Origin: Bacteriovoracaceae bacterium
Lineage (GTDB): Bacteria > Bdellovibrionota > Bacteriovoracia > Bacteriovoracales > Bacteriovoracaceae
Direction: 5' to 3'
Assembly (NCBI GenBank): GCA_016784965.1
Contig: JADHTQ010000031.1
Location: 1 to 49,234 of the forward strand
Length of the DNA stretch: 49,234 nucleotides
The notes under the pieces: model-generated
The model's database searches: none
What the model was told of the DNA's origin: nothing
Seen by the model: only the letters and a program-made list of their open reading frames with translations
Made by a program: the position numbers and the translations under genes
Shown: one piece after another, positions 34,386-42,382 of the stretch
How the letters are laid out: the number at the start of each line of letters is the position of its first letter
Position numbering within the stretch: the first letter of the stretch is position 1

Positions 34386-35064
34386 TTGCGTATTCGATAG
34401 GGTCTTCTATATTGGCCGCTTTAAATCCATTGAGTCTAAGCACACAGGAGTCGCAAACTCCGCAAGCTTTATCTTCATTTTTATAGCAGGACCAACTCAT
34501 TGCAAGTGGGGCCTTTAATTCGATAGCTTTTTTTACGATTTCTTTTTTTTTAAGATACAGCACAGGGGTGATAATTTCGATGTTACCTTCTTTTGTACCT
34601 TCTTTAATCAAGTTGTTCATCGCCTTATAATAGGATGGGCGACAATCTGGATATCCACTGGAGTCTTCTGAAACGGCACCGATGTAAATTTTCAAAGCGC
34701 CGATTACCTCCGCCCAAGAAACGGCCATAGCGATAATGTGTGTATTTCTAAAGGGAACATAGCTATTTGGAATTTGATGGGAGTCGCCGCTGTAGGCCTG
34801 CACATCAATGGAGTCATCAGTCAGAGAGCTTCCTCCGATCTGTTTTAAAAAAGAGATGTCGATAACTTTTCGCTGATCATTGCCGATGCCGTAGTGATCA
34901 GCAATTTGATGAAAGCTACCTAGCTCTTTTTGCTCAGTATTTTGTCCATAGTTTAGATGTAAAAAATAGACATTGGAGTGATTTTTACAGGCAATGGCAG
35001 CAGTAACAAGGGAGTCCATACCACCACTGACTAGTACTATAACGGGGGAGACAGTTGCATTCAT
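34369..35064 (-). CDS. queC: 7-cyano-7-deazaguanine synthase QueC
   Basis: 231 residues. The N-type ATP pyrophosphatase loop is VLVSGGMDSLVTAAIA, and the zinc site is SWSCYKNEDKACGVCDSC, the four-Cys signature of QueC near the C-terminus. It converts 7-carboxy-7-deazaguanine to preQ0 with ATP and ammonia, on the way to queuosine in tRNA. It lies five bases downstream of the phosphoglucomutase gene. No queD, queE or queF is in the window. The gene is convergent with, and overlaps by 17 bp, the 863-residue membrane protein. Confidence 0.95.
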   Translation of the reverse strand: MNATVSPVIVLVSGGMDSLVTAAIACKNHSNVYFLHLNYGQNTEQKELGSFHQIADHYGIGNDQRKVIDISFLKQIGGSSLTDDSIDVQAYSGDSHQIPNSYVPFRNTHIIAMAVSWAEVIGALKIYIGAVSEDSSGYPDCRPSYYKAMNNLIKEGTKEGNIEIITPVLYLKKKEIVKKAIELKAPLAMSWSCYKNEDKACGVCDSCVLRLNGFKAANIEDPIEYAIKIKT

Positions 35065-35069
35065 AGATT

Positions 35070-36827
35070 TTAGGCCTTATCGGATTCCTCTGTAAGGTAC
35101 TTAAAAAATGCATCTGACTTATTCTTGGCAGTTAATTTTTGTTTTTTTAGATCTCCCTCTTTTTCTCTGATCATCAGGTAAAATTTTATCTTGGGCTCTG
35201 TTCCTGAAGGCCTAAGATATAACTTTGTATCCCCGGTAAAATAAAATCCTAGGACATTACTTTTTGGTAGAGTTAGTTGGGAGGTGGTACCATCGGTTAA
35301 ATTTTTTCTAACACCTGTTTGGTAATCCTCAATGGCAACGATTTTTTCGCTGCAAAAGGTATCACCTGAAAATTCTCTAAATTTAGACATGATTCTAATA
35401 ATCTTTGCTGCCCCTTCTTGGCCATAGTAATTTAAATTAAGCAGTGCCTCATGGGCGAAGCCAAATTGTTCATAAATCTGCTCGAGAGCATCAATTAAGG
35501 TCATGTCTTTTAGTTTGTACCATAAGCTCATCTCGGCCAATAAAGTTATGGGAGCGACGCCATCTTTATCTCTGACGTGAGCGTGGTTTAGATAGCCAAA
35601 TGATTCTTCAGTACCAAATACAAAATTGCGATCAGGTTCGTTTTGTTCTAGCTCTCTCATTTTACCGCAAATCCATTTAAAGCCGGTGAGGGTATCAATG
35701 GTGTCAACTCCAAAATGGTCGGCAATAGTTCTTTGCAGCTCAGTTGTGACAATTGTTTTAACAAAGTAGGGGGAGCTGGGCATTCTATTTTGTTCTTTCA
35801 AATTAAAGAGAATATAGTGCAGCAGCAAGGTTCCGATTTGATTGCCATTAATAAAGCGCACGTCTCCGTGGTGGTTAATGGCAACTCCCAGCCTGTCAGC
35901 ATCGGGATCAGAAGCAAAGGCCACATCGGCATTATTTTTTTTCATTAAGTCGACCGCCAGCTGCATTGCTTCGGGGTTTTCGGGGTTGGGGCTTTTCACT
36001 GTTGGGAAGTTGCCATCTGGCTTTGATTGTTGCTCGACAACTTCATAGTTTGAAACACCCAACTCATTAAGAGCTTTCGTGCAGGGGATGAGACCCGCCC
36101 CGTGGATTGGTGTATAAACAAATTTTAGCTCTGTCCCTTTTTGCTTACATAGTTTTGGATTGATGGAAAACTCTTTGATGGTATTTAGGTATGCATTTTC
36201 AACATCCTCTCCAACCCAGTGTATCAACCCTTTTTCAACACCCTCATCAAATGGGATAAATTCCACGTGAGAATAATCAGAAATTGCATTGTAAGCATCT
36301 ATGATATTTTTATCATTGGGGGCGGTGACCTGACAGCCATCGCTCCAGTAGACTTTATAACCGTTGTACTCTGGCGGGTTGTGGCTGGCGGTAATCATAA
36401 TACCTGCTTGGGCCTTGTGATAGCGCACAGAAAATGACAACAGACATACTGGATTTAGTCTTTTATAAATATAGGCATGAATGCCGTTTGCGGCCAGAAC
36501 CGATGCTGCTTCTTTGGCAAACTCAAATGATTTCCTGCGCGAATCGTAGGAAATTGCCACCTTGGGATCTGCTGTTTGCGCTTTTTTAACTTCAGAGGCC
36601 AAAGCCTGGGTGGCCTTTCTGATCGTATAAATATTGATCATGTTGTTGCCCATTCCGATGGTACTTCTGATGCCTCCCGTTCCAAATTCCAGATCTTTAT
36701 AGAAGCGTTCGATTATTTCTTTCGTGTCGTTTTTGTCGATTAGGTTTTGAATTTCTTGTCTAGAATCTGTGTCAAAATAAGTGTTACTTGCCCATGCTTG
36801 GGCCTTTTTAAGCGCTTCTTGTTCCAT
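35070..36827 (-). CDS. pgcA: Phosphoglucomutase/phosphomannomutase (PgcA type)
   Basis: 585 residues, the length of the alpha-phosphohexomutases with the PgcA layout. Domain 1 has GTGGIRSTIGMGNNMINIYT; the active-site Ser is in GIMITASHNPPEYNGYKVYW. The metal loop is DPDADRLGVA, the sugar-specificity loop GTEESFGYL, and the phosphate-binding C-terminal loop RPSGTEPKIKFYLM. It interconverts glucose 1- and 6-phosphate or mannose phosphates for envelope sugar synthesis. It is followed directly by queC, probably one transcript. It is divergent from the ferredoxin gene across an AT-rich region. Confidence 0.93.
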   Translation of the reverse strand: MEQEALKKAQAWASNTYFDTDSRQEIQNLIDKNDTKEIIERFYKDLEFGTGGIRSTIGMGNNMINIYTIRKATQALASEVKKAQTADPKVAISYDSRRKSFEFAKEAASVLAANGIHAYIYKRLNPVCLLSFSVRYHKAQAGIMITASHNPPEYNGYKVYWSDGCQVTAPNDKNIIDAYNAISDYSHVEFIPFDEGVEKGLIHWVGEDVENAYLNTIKEFSINPKLCKQKGTELKFVYTPIHGAGLIPCTKALNELGVSNYEVVEQQSKPDGNFPTVKSPNPENPEAMQLAVDLMKKNNADVAFASDPDADRLGVAINHHGDVRFINGNQIGTLLLHYILFNLKEQNRMPSSPYFVKTIVTTELQRTIADHFGVDTIDTLTGFKWICGKMRELEQNEPDRNFVFGTEESFGYLNHAHVRDKDGVAPITLLAEMSLWYKLKDMTLIDALEQIYEQFGFAHEALLNLNYYGQEGAAKIIRIMSKFREFSGDTFCSEKIVAIEDYQTGVRKNLTDGTTSQLTLPKSNVLGFYFTGDTKLYLRPSGTEPKIKFYLMIREKEGDLKKQKLTAKNKSDAFFKYLTEESDKA

Positions 36828-37017
36828 GAAAGAACCCTCATAATTTAAGTTTAATTAATAATTAATTAGCATAACATGCTCCCTGTGAGGTAGACAAATG
36901 CAAACGATTTTTTTACAAAAAAAAGAATTTTTAATTGTAAAATAGAGTTTTTCAGTGCTAAACTACGTTACTTTCGAGATAGTGACAGATAATTTTTGAT
37001 AAACAAGGAGCTAAAAA
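36828..37017. promoter_or_regulatory. Divergent promoter region between phosphoglucomutase and ferredoxin
   Basis: 190 bases of very AT-rich DNA. The palindromic TTAATTAATAATTAATTA (36851-36868) lies near the phosphoglucomutase side. The ferredoxin start at 37018 follows AAGGAGCTAAAAA. I see no further motif. Confidence 0.4.
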
Positions 37018-37266
37018 ATGGCAAATTCAGGCGCAAAACATTCTCAAAATGTTGAAGGTGCATGGTACTGTACAAGTCCAGATGATGATGGTGGTGAAGG
37101 ATGTATTGCTTGCAATGTATGTTACGGGGCAGCAGATGATTTCTTTGGTGAAGATGATGATGGTAATGCATTTGTAAAAAAACAACCAAGCTCAGACGAT
37201 GAGGTTGAAGCTTGCCAAGAGCAGCTAGAAGCATGTCCAGTTGCAGCAATTGGAAATGACGGATAG
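37018..37266 (+). CDS. Small acidic [4Fe-4S] ferredoxin
   Basis: 82 residues. The cluster ligands are GCIACNVCYG (C-x2-C-x2-C) and EACPVAAI (the C-P fourth ligand), giving a single-cluster ferredoxin. Extra Cys in YCTSPD and ACQEQ could support a disulfide or a second site. The protein is very acidic (DDDGGEG; DDDGNAF). It carries electrons for redox enzymes; partners are unknown. AAGGAGCTAAAAA supports the start. Confidence 0.9.
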   Translation: MANSGAKHSQNVEGAWYCTSPDDDGGEGCIACNVCYGAADDFFGEDDDGNAFVKKQPSSDDEVEACQEQLEACPVAAIGNDG

Positions 37267-37280
37267 TAGCAGATAATTTA

Positions 37281-37312
37281 TTACCTTGTGCCATATTTGT
37301 GGCGCAAGGTAA
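37281..37312. terminator. Bidirectional stem-loop between ferredoxin and histidine kinase genes
   Basis: TTACCTTGTGCCA (37281-37293) pairs with TGGCGCAAGGTAA (37300-37312), 13 bp with one G-U pair, loop TATTTG. It sits 15 bases after the ferredoxin stop and 27 bases from the convergent kinase stop, so it could end both transcripts. No strong T-run follows on either strand. Confidence 0.55.
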
Positions 37313-37338
37313 GCTTTGAAGAAATAATCCACTACAAT

Positions 37339-38424
37339 TTATTTTTTGATCGGAAACTTAATAATGAAGGTGGTGCCTTTTTCTTGCTCTGTTGTAAAAT
37401 CCAACTCACCGTCATGATAGCGCATAATGTGATGGGCAACGCTCATCCCAATGCCTCTGCCAGCACCTTTGGTACTTTTTGATGCTGAGAATAGTTTTTC
37501 CGCTATTGCTGGATGAATACCTCCTGCATTGTCTGTAATTTCCACAGTTATGAACTTGTCTTTTTGATATGTCTTAAAGGCTATTTCGCGAGCTTTTTGC
37601 TGCTTTTGTTCCCACTCCTCCCAAATGTTCTTTAAAATATTATATAGCACTTCTTCTCTAATAGCATTTTCATCACATCTGACCATTAGATTGGAGCTTA
37701 GATCTTTTGTAATTTTCACCTTAAATTTATTTAATTTGGCCATTTTTGACAGTTTGGCGATTGTGTTGAGTAAAATCTCATTGACGTCGTAGTTTTGCAG
37801 ATCAAACTTGATGGCCGTGAACTTGATAAAGTCTTCACACAGAGATGAGGTGTCCTCGAAAGATTCCATTAGAACTTCTTCTCTTTTTTTTGCATCCATA
37901 TCAACGCAATGTAGCGTCATCGTCCCAATAAACGCTTTATTTTTTATCGCATGAGTTGTACGCCTTGCAGTATCGTACCACTCATTGAGATAAATTATGG
38001 GATTTAAATAATTGGCCAAGTCACAAAAAAGCTTTTGCTCCACTTCAGTGGGTTTGGCCTTGGTTAAAAATTCAAAGCAACCAAAGGTATGATTTAAAAA
38101 GTGAAGCGGTTGTGCCTGTATGTATTTTATATCATAACCGGTAATTTGAGCAGGTCTGAGGTATGTAAGCTTAGAGTCAGGTCCAGCTAGGATCTGCTCG
38201 TTTTGCCTCATACATACACCGGCTATACTTTGCCAAGGAACGCTTAAATTGAGCAGTACTTTGCGGTTGTTGGCAGTATATCTAAACGTTGGGTTGCCTC
38301 GGTCGATAAAAATGCTCATGGTTTGGAAGTTTGGCAAGTTGCTTTTTAAATATTTATCAGTATTGTGAAATATATCTTCCAGGGTAGAGGTAGTCTGTGA
38401 AAGCTTAATTAGATCATCCAACAT
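37339..38424 (-). CDS. Histidine kinase-like protein with GAF-like sensor domain
   Basis: 361 residues from the ATG at 38424 (GGAAGAAG upstream) rather than the TTG of the longer frame. Residues about 10-135 form a GAF/PAS-like sensor part (TLEDIFHNTDKYLKSNLPNF; PAQITGYDIKYIQAQPLHFL). The H-box candidate is TTHAIKNKAF (His158). A C-terminal HATPase domain has EEVLYNILKNIWEEW (N-box), VEITDNAGGIHPAIAEKLF (G1), SKSTKGAGRGIGMSVAHHIM (G2) and GTTFIIKFP. It is a soluble two-component kinase without membrane segments. No response regulator is adjacent, so the partner is elsewhere. Confidence 0.8.
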   Translation of the reverse strand: MLDDLIKLSQTTSTLEDIFHNTDKYLKSNLPNFQTMSIFIDRGNPTFRYTANNRKVLLNLSVPWQSIAGVCMRQNEQILAGPDSKLTYLRPAQITGYDIKYIQAQPLHFLNHTFGCFEFLTKAKPTEVEQKLFCDLANYLNPIIYLNEWYDTARRTTHAIKNKAFIGTMTLHCVDMDAKKREEVLMESFEDTSSLCEDFIKFTAIKFDLQNYDVNEILLNTIAKLSKMAKLNKFKVKITKDLSSNLMVRCDENAIREEVLYNILKNIWEEWEQKQQKAREIAFKTYQKDKFITVEITDNAGGIHPAIAEKLFSASKSTKGAGRGIGMSVAHHIMRYHDGELDFTTEQEKGTTFIIKFPIKK

Positions 38425-38492
38425 AACTTCTTCCAAGGTTTAACTAAAAAATTTTTATCGCATAAGTATTACAGATTACATGATACTTGTAT

Positions 38493-39560
38493 TTAAAATG
38501 AGTGTCCATAGTTGAGTGCAACTGAGAACTCACCGCCTCTAGACATACCAAAATCAACTAGAACGACTAAGGCCTCTTTGTGAATGTATCTAAGACCTAC
38601 GCCGTACCCAAAGTGCAGATCATCGGTGAAACTTTCTTTGGAGCTTTGAATAACTTTGCCCATATCTACAAAAGGAGCAAATACCCAATTGGTACTGGCA
38701 TAGATACGTGTTTCATTTTTTAATACAACTGAAACGCAGTTGTTATGTCTGGTATCGCTAATTCCTCTTACCAAGATTTCTGGATATCGAAAAAAGGGGA
38801 CGCTACATGAGATAGAATTAAAGGAGGCATTAATTCCGTGAGAAACATTACTGCTGATTGGTAGATAGAGTGATGCTTTGGCCTTATGAAATCTATATGA
38901 TTGGATATTATTAAATAATGAACGGCTGACAAGGCCAAGCTCGTAATCAATCAAAAGCCCAGACTTGGGTCTAATGGTGCTATCAAATAAATAAATTTCG
39001 ACTCCAAAGGTCACACCATACTGATCATCTTCTTTGGGGGAGACCTGTGCCCAAAAAGCGTCGTAATTACCATCAGTGCTGTCAAATTGATAGGCCTTGT
39101 CTGAGCGAAAAAATGCGGAAGTATAAAGTCTTATTTGGCGAATCAGATAAATTCCCAGGCGGGCCTTTATTTGCTGACTTTTGTAGCGGTATTGTGCCAG
39201 CTCATCTTCGGGTAGATTATTTCCAACGCCCCAGTAGTCTTTAAATAGCTTTTTATTTTGAAAGGAAATATTCCAAAATAACCTGGGGGTAAAGCTTAAA
39301 TTTTTTTGGCCAAGATTGATATAGTTTCCATACTGTCCATCAAAGGTAAAAAAGGTATTTAAGTCGGCAAAAAAAGTGTCTCCGAGATTTGTATGTAGCA
39401 TCTTTATGGCCACAACAGTACCTGTAGATGGGGAGTAAAAGGGCAGAGGTAAAAATACAAAGCGCCCTTGATCTTTGTTGATGAGGTCACTAGCATTTGT
39501 TACACTAAAATAGGTGTTGACCACAAATGCTATGAATATAACAAAGTATACCAGTCTCAT
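38493..39560 (-). CDS. BamA/TamA-type (surface antigen) outer-membrane barrel without POTRA domains
   Basis: 355 residues from the ATG at 39560 (AGAGGAAATA upstream), which leads into a signal peptide (RLVYFVIFIAFVVNTYFSV). The Omp85 barrel pattern follows: GVGNNLPED, FNSISCSVPFFRYPEILVRG with the conserved V-R-G tip, WVFAPFVDMGKVIQSS and FGYGVGLRYIH, ending in NYGHSF with a terminal Phe. The protein starts the barrel almost directly after the signal peptide, so the POTRA domains of BamA and TamA are absent. It is probably an outer-membrane porin or lipase-like D15 protein. It is separate from the histidine kinase by about 70 bp. Confidence 0.75.
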   Translation of the reverse strand: MRLVYFVIFIAFVVNTYFSVTNASDLINKDQGRFVFLPLPFYSPSTGTVVAIKMLHTNLGDTFFADLNTFFTFDGQYGNYINLGQKNLSFTPRLFWNISFQNKKLFKDYWGVGNNLPEDELAQYRYKSQQIKARLGIYLIRQIRLYTSAFFRSDKAYQFDSTDGNYDAFWAQVSPKEDDQYGVTFGVEIYLFDSTIRPKSGLLIDYELGLVSRSLFNNIQSYRFHKAKASLYLPISSNVSHGINASFNSISCSVPFFRYPEILVRGISDTRHNNCVSVVLKNETRIYASTNWVFAPFVDMGKVIQSSKESFTDDLHFGYGVGLRYIHKEALVVLVDFGMSRGGEFSVALNYGHSF

Positions 39561-39659
39561 CAGATAATTATTTCCTCTTGTGAGTCTCACGTCAATCGGG
39601 TAAAATTTCACTCACAACTTGTTTAAATTATAACAAATGTAACATTGGGAGATTAATAA

Positions 39660-40439
39660 ATGAAAGACCTGAATTTTGTGTTGAGTCTCATCGTGCTTTT
39701 TTTGTTTTCTCCACCACTATTTTGTAAAACTCGCAATTTTGAGTTGAGCTATCCAGAATTAAATGTAACACCCAGGGCATCTGAGAGATTGCGACTTGAA
39801 GCAATTAATGAGCGAAGAAAGTCCATGGGAGTCTATCGACCAATCCAAATTTCGGCACTAATGACTATGATTGCAGGGATTTCTACCCTCGGAAATACTA
39901 AAGTGGACCCAGATTGGGACAAAAACAATCCAGGTAAAAGCAATCCCAATAAAATTTTTCCCTATGTTGGAATTGGTGTGGGCCTGACTTGGATTGCAGG
40001 TACCTACCTGATGGGTAAAAGCTACTATAGGCCGTACCAAAGACGATATGGCCAAATTAAGAACAACACCAAACTGAAGGGAAAAAGTGTATTGAGTAAA
40101 AGGCTAATGTTACTAAAAGAGAGAATGGCCGAAGAGGCCATCTCTGATGCGGCTTCTGTGGGAGTTAGATTAGTGTGGATGTCAATTATCTCAAATGCAG
40201 TTGCATCTGGGCTGATGGCCTCTGCTGCAGAAAAAGATAGCGTGGGCCAAATTCTAAGTGGCCTAAGTGTTGCCATATCTTTTGCCCCTTTGATTTTTTC
40301 TAATCGCTGGAGAAAAGTGTACTGGAACCATCAAAAATACAAAAAACGAATATATGCCCCAGTTGCTTCTGGAACCATTTTGTTTGATCCGGTTACTAAA
40401 AAGACCTATCCGGGAGTTATGGTAGCTTGGAATTTTTAA
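39660..40439 (+). CDS. Unknown envelope protein with three to four membrane segments
   Basis: 259 residues, not recognised. A signal peptide (FVLSLIVLFLFSPPLFC) is followed by a basic stretch (ASERLRLEAINERRKSMGVY) and hydrophobic segments ISALMTMIAGISTLG, VGIGVGLTWIAGTYLMG, MSIISNAVASGLMASAA and LSGLSVAISFAPLIF. The C-terminus carries a beta-like end (SGTILFDPVTKKTYPGVMVA). GGGAGATTAATAA supports the ATG at 39660. The last 23 bases overlap the convergent gene at 40417-41244. Confidence 0.6.
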   Translation: MKDLNFVLSLIVLFLFSPPLFCKTRNFELSYPELNVTPRASERLRLEAINERRKSMGVYRPIQISALMTMIAGISTLGNTKVDPDWDKNNPGKSNPNKIFPYVGIGVGLTWIAGTYLMGKSYYRPYQRRYGQIKNNTKLKGKSVLSKRLMLLKERMAEEAISDAASVGVRLVWMSIISNAVASGLMASAAEKDSVGQILSGLSVAISFAPLIFSNRWRKVYWNHQKYKKRIYAPVASGTILFDPVTKKTYPGVMVAWNF

Positions 40440-41244
40440 TAGTATTTGCCGCCATCTTTTGAGCAAACTTAACAGCTTGCTTTGCCTCAAGCCCTAGACC
40501 GCCTTTAGAAGTAGCATACTTAAATGCCTGAATAAAATTATCACTGGCAGCAGGTCCATTTTGAAGTACGTCTTGAGCAACTTTGATAGCATCAAACAGC
40601 GGTAGTCCAGGCCCTTTTTTTGAGCGGTTGAAGTGGTATAGTTTGATAAATGGGCCACTGATTGGATCTTTAAAGTTTTCTCCAAGTTTAGAAATACTCT
40701 CAGCAAGTAGTGCACATTTGGGTACAGGCAATCCCAATCCCTTCTCTTGCATGCAAAACTCAACCAGTGCAGTAAAGTCAGGCAATATTTTTTTGGTGTG
40801 TCCGCTAAAGCGCACTGAAAGCCCTTGAGCAATGTCTAGAGATGTTTTAACATCTAAATCTAAAACATCTGACAGATAAGACAAGCGAAAAATAGCAATA
40901 AAAGCGTCAGTTGTGGTGTCGTCACTAATGGCAAATTCTCTAGCAAGGTTCAAAGCGGAGACAATGCTTAAACGGGCCTTGGTCAAAAGATTTACCACTT
41001 TAATAAAGCGAGCAGATGCCCCTGTGCACCCAGTTGTTACAAAATGGGCTATTTTTTTGGCATCGGATTCATGCACTGAAAACTCTTTATGGGCCCTTAA
41101 AAATTCCAAAGTGGTTACAAATTCTCTTGTGGAGGTACAGGTTTGGATAAACTCTTCTTTGGGAGGAGTTGTAGCGGTCAGTTGTGGGATAAACATTAAA
41201 AGCACTAAATTTATCACCACTAATTTTTTGATAATGGAGCTCAT
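40417..41244 (-). CDS. Secreted protein of six helical repeats, family unknown
   Basis: 275 residues, not recognised. A signal peptide (IIKKLVVINLVLLMFIPQLT) is followed by about six helical units of 34-43 residues with a loose consensus F-I-x-x-(I/F)-x-x-x-x-x-x-G-L-(S/G)-L-x-x-x-x-A-x-x-x-A. Examples are CTSTREFVTTLEFLRAHKEF, GASARFIKVVNLLTKARLSI, GHTKKILPDFTALVEFCMQE, GLPVPKCALLAESISKLGEN and AASDNFIQAFKYATSKGGLG. Cys occur early and in the middle. Such solenoids usually bind proteins. RBS is GCAGGAGATA. It is 20 bp downstream of the LysM-barrel gene, so the two may form an operon. Confidence 0.6.
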   Translation of the reverse strand: MSSIIKKLVVINLVLLMFIPQLTATTPPKEEFIQTCTSTREFVTTLEFLRAHKEFSVHESDAKKIAHFVTTGCTGASARFIKVVNLLTKARLSIVSALNLAREFAISDDTTTDAFIAIFRLSYLSDVLDLDVKTSLDIAQGLSVRFSGHTKKILPDFTALVEFCMQEKGLGLPVPKCALLAESISKLGENFKDPISGPFIKLYHFNRSKKGPGLPLFDAIKVAQDVLQNGPAASDNFIQAFKYATSKGGLGLEAKQAVKFAQKMAANTIKNSKLP

Positions 41245-41264
41245 AAGAAGTATCTCCTGCTTGC

Positions 41265-42317
41265 TTAGAAGTTCATTCCAAGATTTAACTCTAAGGCCTT
41301 ATAATCAACGCCAGCATCACCAGAAAGTGATGTAGTGACTAGGCCACCTTGGGCAAAATATCTAGTTTTATATGTCAATGTTCCCATAAAAGTTATTTTT
41401 GTGCCACTACTTGCGCCTGTAATGAGTTCATTTTCTTCGGAGCTGGCGGAGCCACCTACAGAGAGAGCAATAGAAGGGGCGAAGGTCATCTTGGTAAATT
41501 TTGATAGCTGCAGGTGATATTTGGCCCCAATTTCAAGCCAGAGCACATATAGCTTAAACATTGAAGGATTTGTTGCGTTAAAATTGCTATCAACTAATGG
41601 GGCAAGGGCAGAAAGCGATTCATATTGCAAACAAACAAAAGGAGATAAGCGCCAAAAAAAGTTGGGGATACTCAGTTGTGAGCTTACATTAAAATTATGG
41701 GAAGCGGGCATCTGCTTTATAGAACCATTAACAGAATAGATAAACCCAAAGGTGTATTGCATGGGAGGTGATGCATTGTGAAGTATGTGCAGCTTCATTC
41801 CACCTCCCATTAGGGAGCTTAATGTGGAGTTTGCTGACAACTTTTCGCCTTTGGCATTATCTATTTGATATGAGCCGGTAATGGGCCCTGTGTATATTTT
41901 ATAAAAGGCGCTATACCAGTAGCTAAATGGTTCTTTGGCAGCTCCTAGTTGATCTTTTTTTGTACTGAGTTTTTTTTCTTCACTTCCTTGTTTGCTTTTT
42001 TGGGTTATAAAGTATTGCTTTAAGTTTTGTTCATTGGCGATGTGATGGGGTAAAAATAAAATTATTTTGGTTTGTGGTTGTATTTGTTTCCAGTTTTTTA
42101 TATGGGGATTGTGGGATAATATTTTTTTAATCATTTGAGGATGAGCGTTTAGTGGAACCTCTTCTTTAATAAATTGGCGCAAAACGGTAGATAGTTTAAT
42201 GATTTCATCTTCTGTAAAATAGGAAAATTTGTAGTATTTGGCTTCGCAGGTGTCGCTGTATAGTAAGAGAAGAGCAAACACGAGTGAGTTGGATATTAAA
42301 GCAAAAAGTTGTTTCAT
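41265..42317 (-). CDS. LysM-like plus beta-barrel-like secreted protein (paralogue of 28836-29852)
   Basis: 350 residues with a signal peptide (LFALISNSLVFALLLLYSDT). Residues about 33-95 look like a LysM-type unit (TVLRQFIKEEVPLNAHPQMI; KKILSHNPHIKNWKQIQPQT). A Lys-rich linker precedes a beta-rich C-part (about 130-350) ending in LELNLGMNF. That part shares RLSPFVCLQYES, LWLEIGAKYHLQLS, FAPSIALSV, SSGTKI and TSLSGDAG with the SH3b protein at 28836-29852. Two differing wall-binding N-domains on one barrel type suggests a common envelope function. A strong hairpin lies upstream at 42334-42377. Confidence 0.65.
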   Translation of the reverse strand: MKQLFALISNSLVFALLLLYSDTCEAKYYKFSYFTEDEIIKLSTVLRQFIKEEVPLNAHPQMIKKILSHNPHIKNWKQIQPQTKIILFLPHHIANEQNLKQYFITQKSKQGSEEKKLSTKKDQLGAAKEPFSYWYSAFYKIYTGPITGSYQIDNAKGEKLSANSTLSSLMGGGMKLHILHNASPPMQYTFGFIYSVNGSIKQMPASHNFNVSSQLSIPNFFWRLSPFVCLQYESLSALAPLVDSNFNATNPSMFKLYVLWLEIGAKYHLQLSKFTKMTFAPSIALSVGGSASSEENELITGASSGTKITFMGTLTYKTRYFAQGGLVTTSLSGDAGVDYKALELNLGMNF

Positions 42318-42333
42318 CTTCTACTTAAATGAA

Positions 42334-42377
42334 CAATTACCCCGTTAAAATACTGGTGTATATTAACGGGGTAGTTG
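42334..42377 (-). terminator. Long hairpin between the subtilase and the LysM-barrel gene
   Basis: CAATTACCCCGTTAA (42334-42348) pairs with TTAACGGGGTAGTTG (42363-42377), 15 bp with one G-U pair and a 14-base loop. It lies six bases after the subtilase stop at 42383 and 17 bases before the next start. It probably ends the subtilase transcript, though no strong T-run follows. Confidence 0.6.
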
Positions 42378-42382
42378 AAACT

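Noticed and set aside
36968-37294. His-rich minus-strand frame over the ferredoxin gene
   Set aside because: It is the shadow of the acidic ferredoxin codons, with no ribosome binding site.
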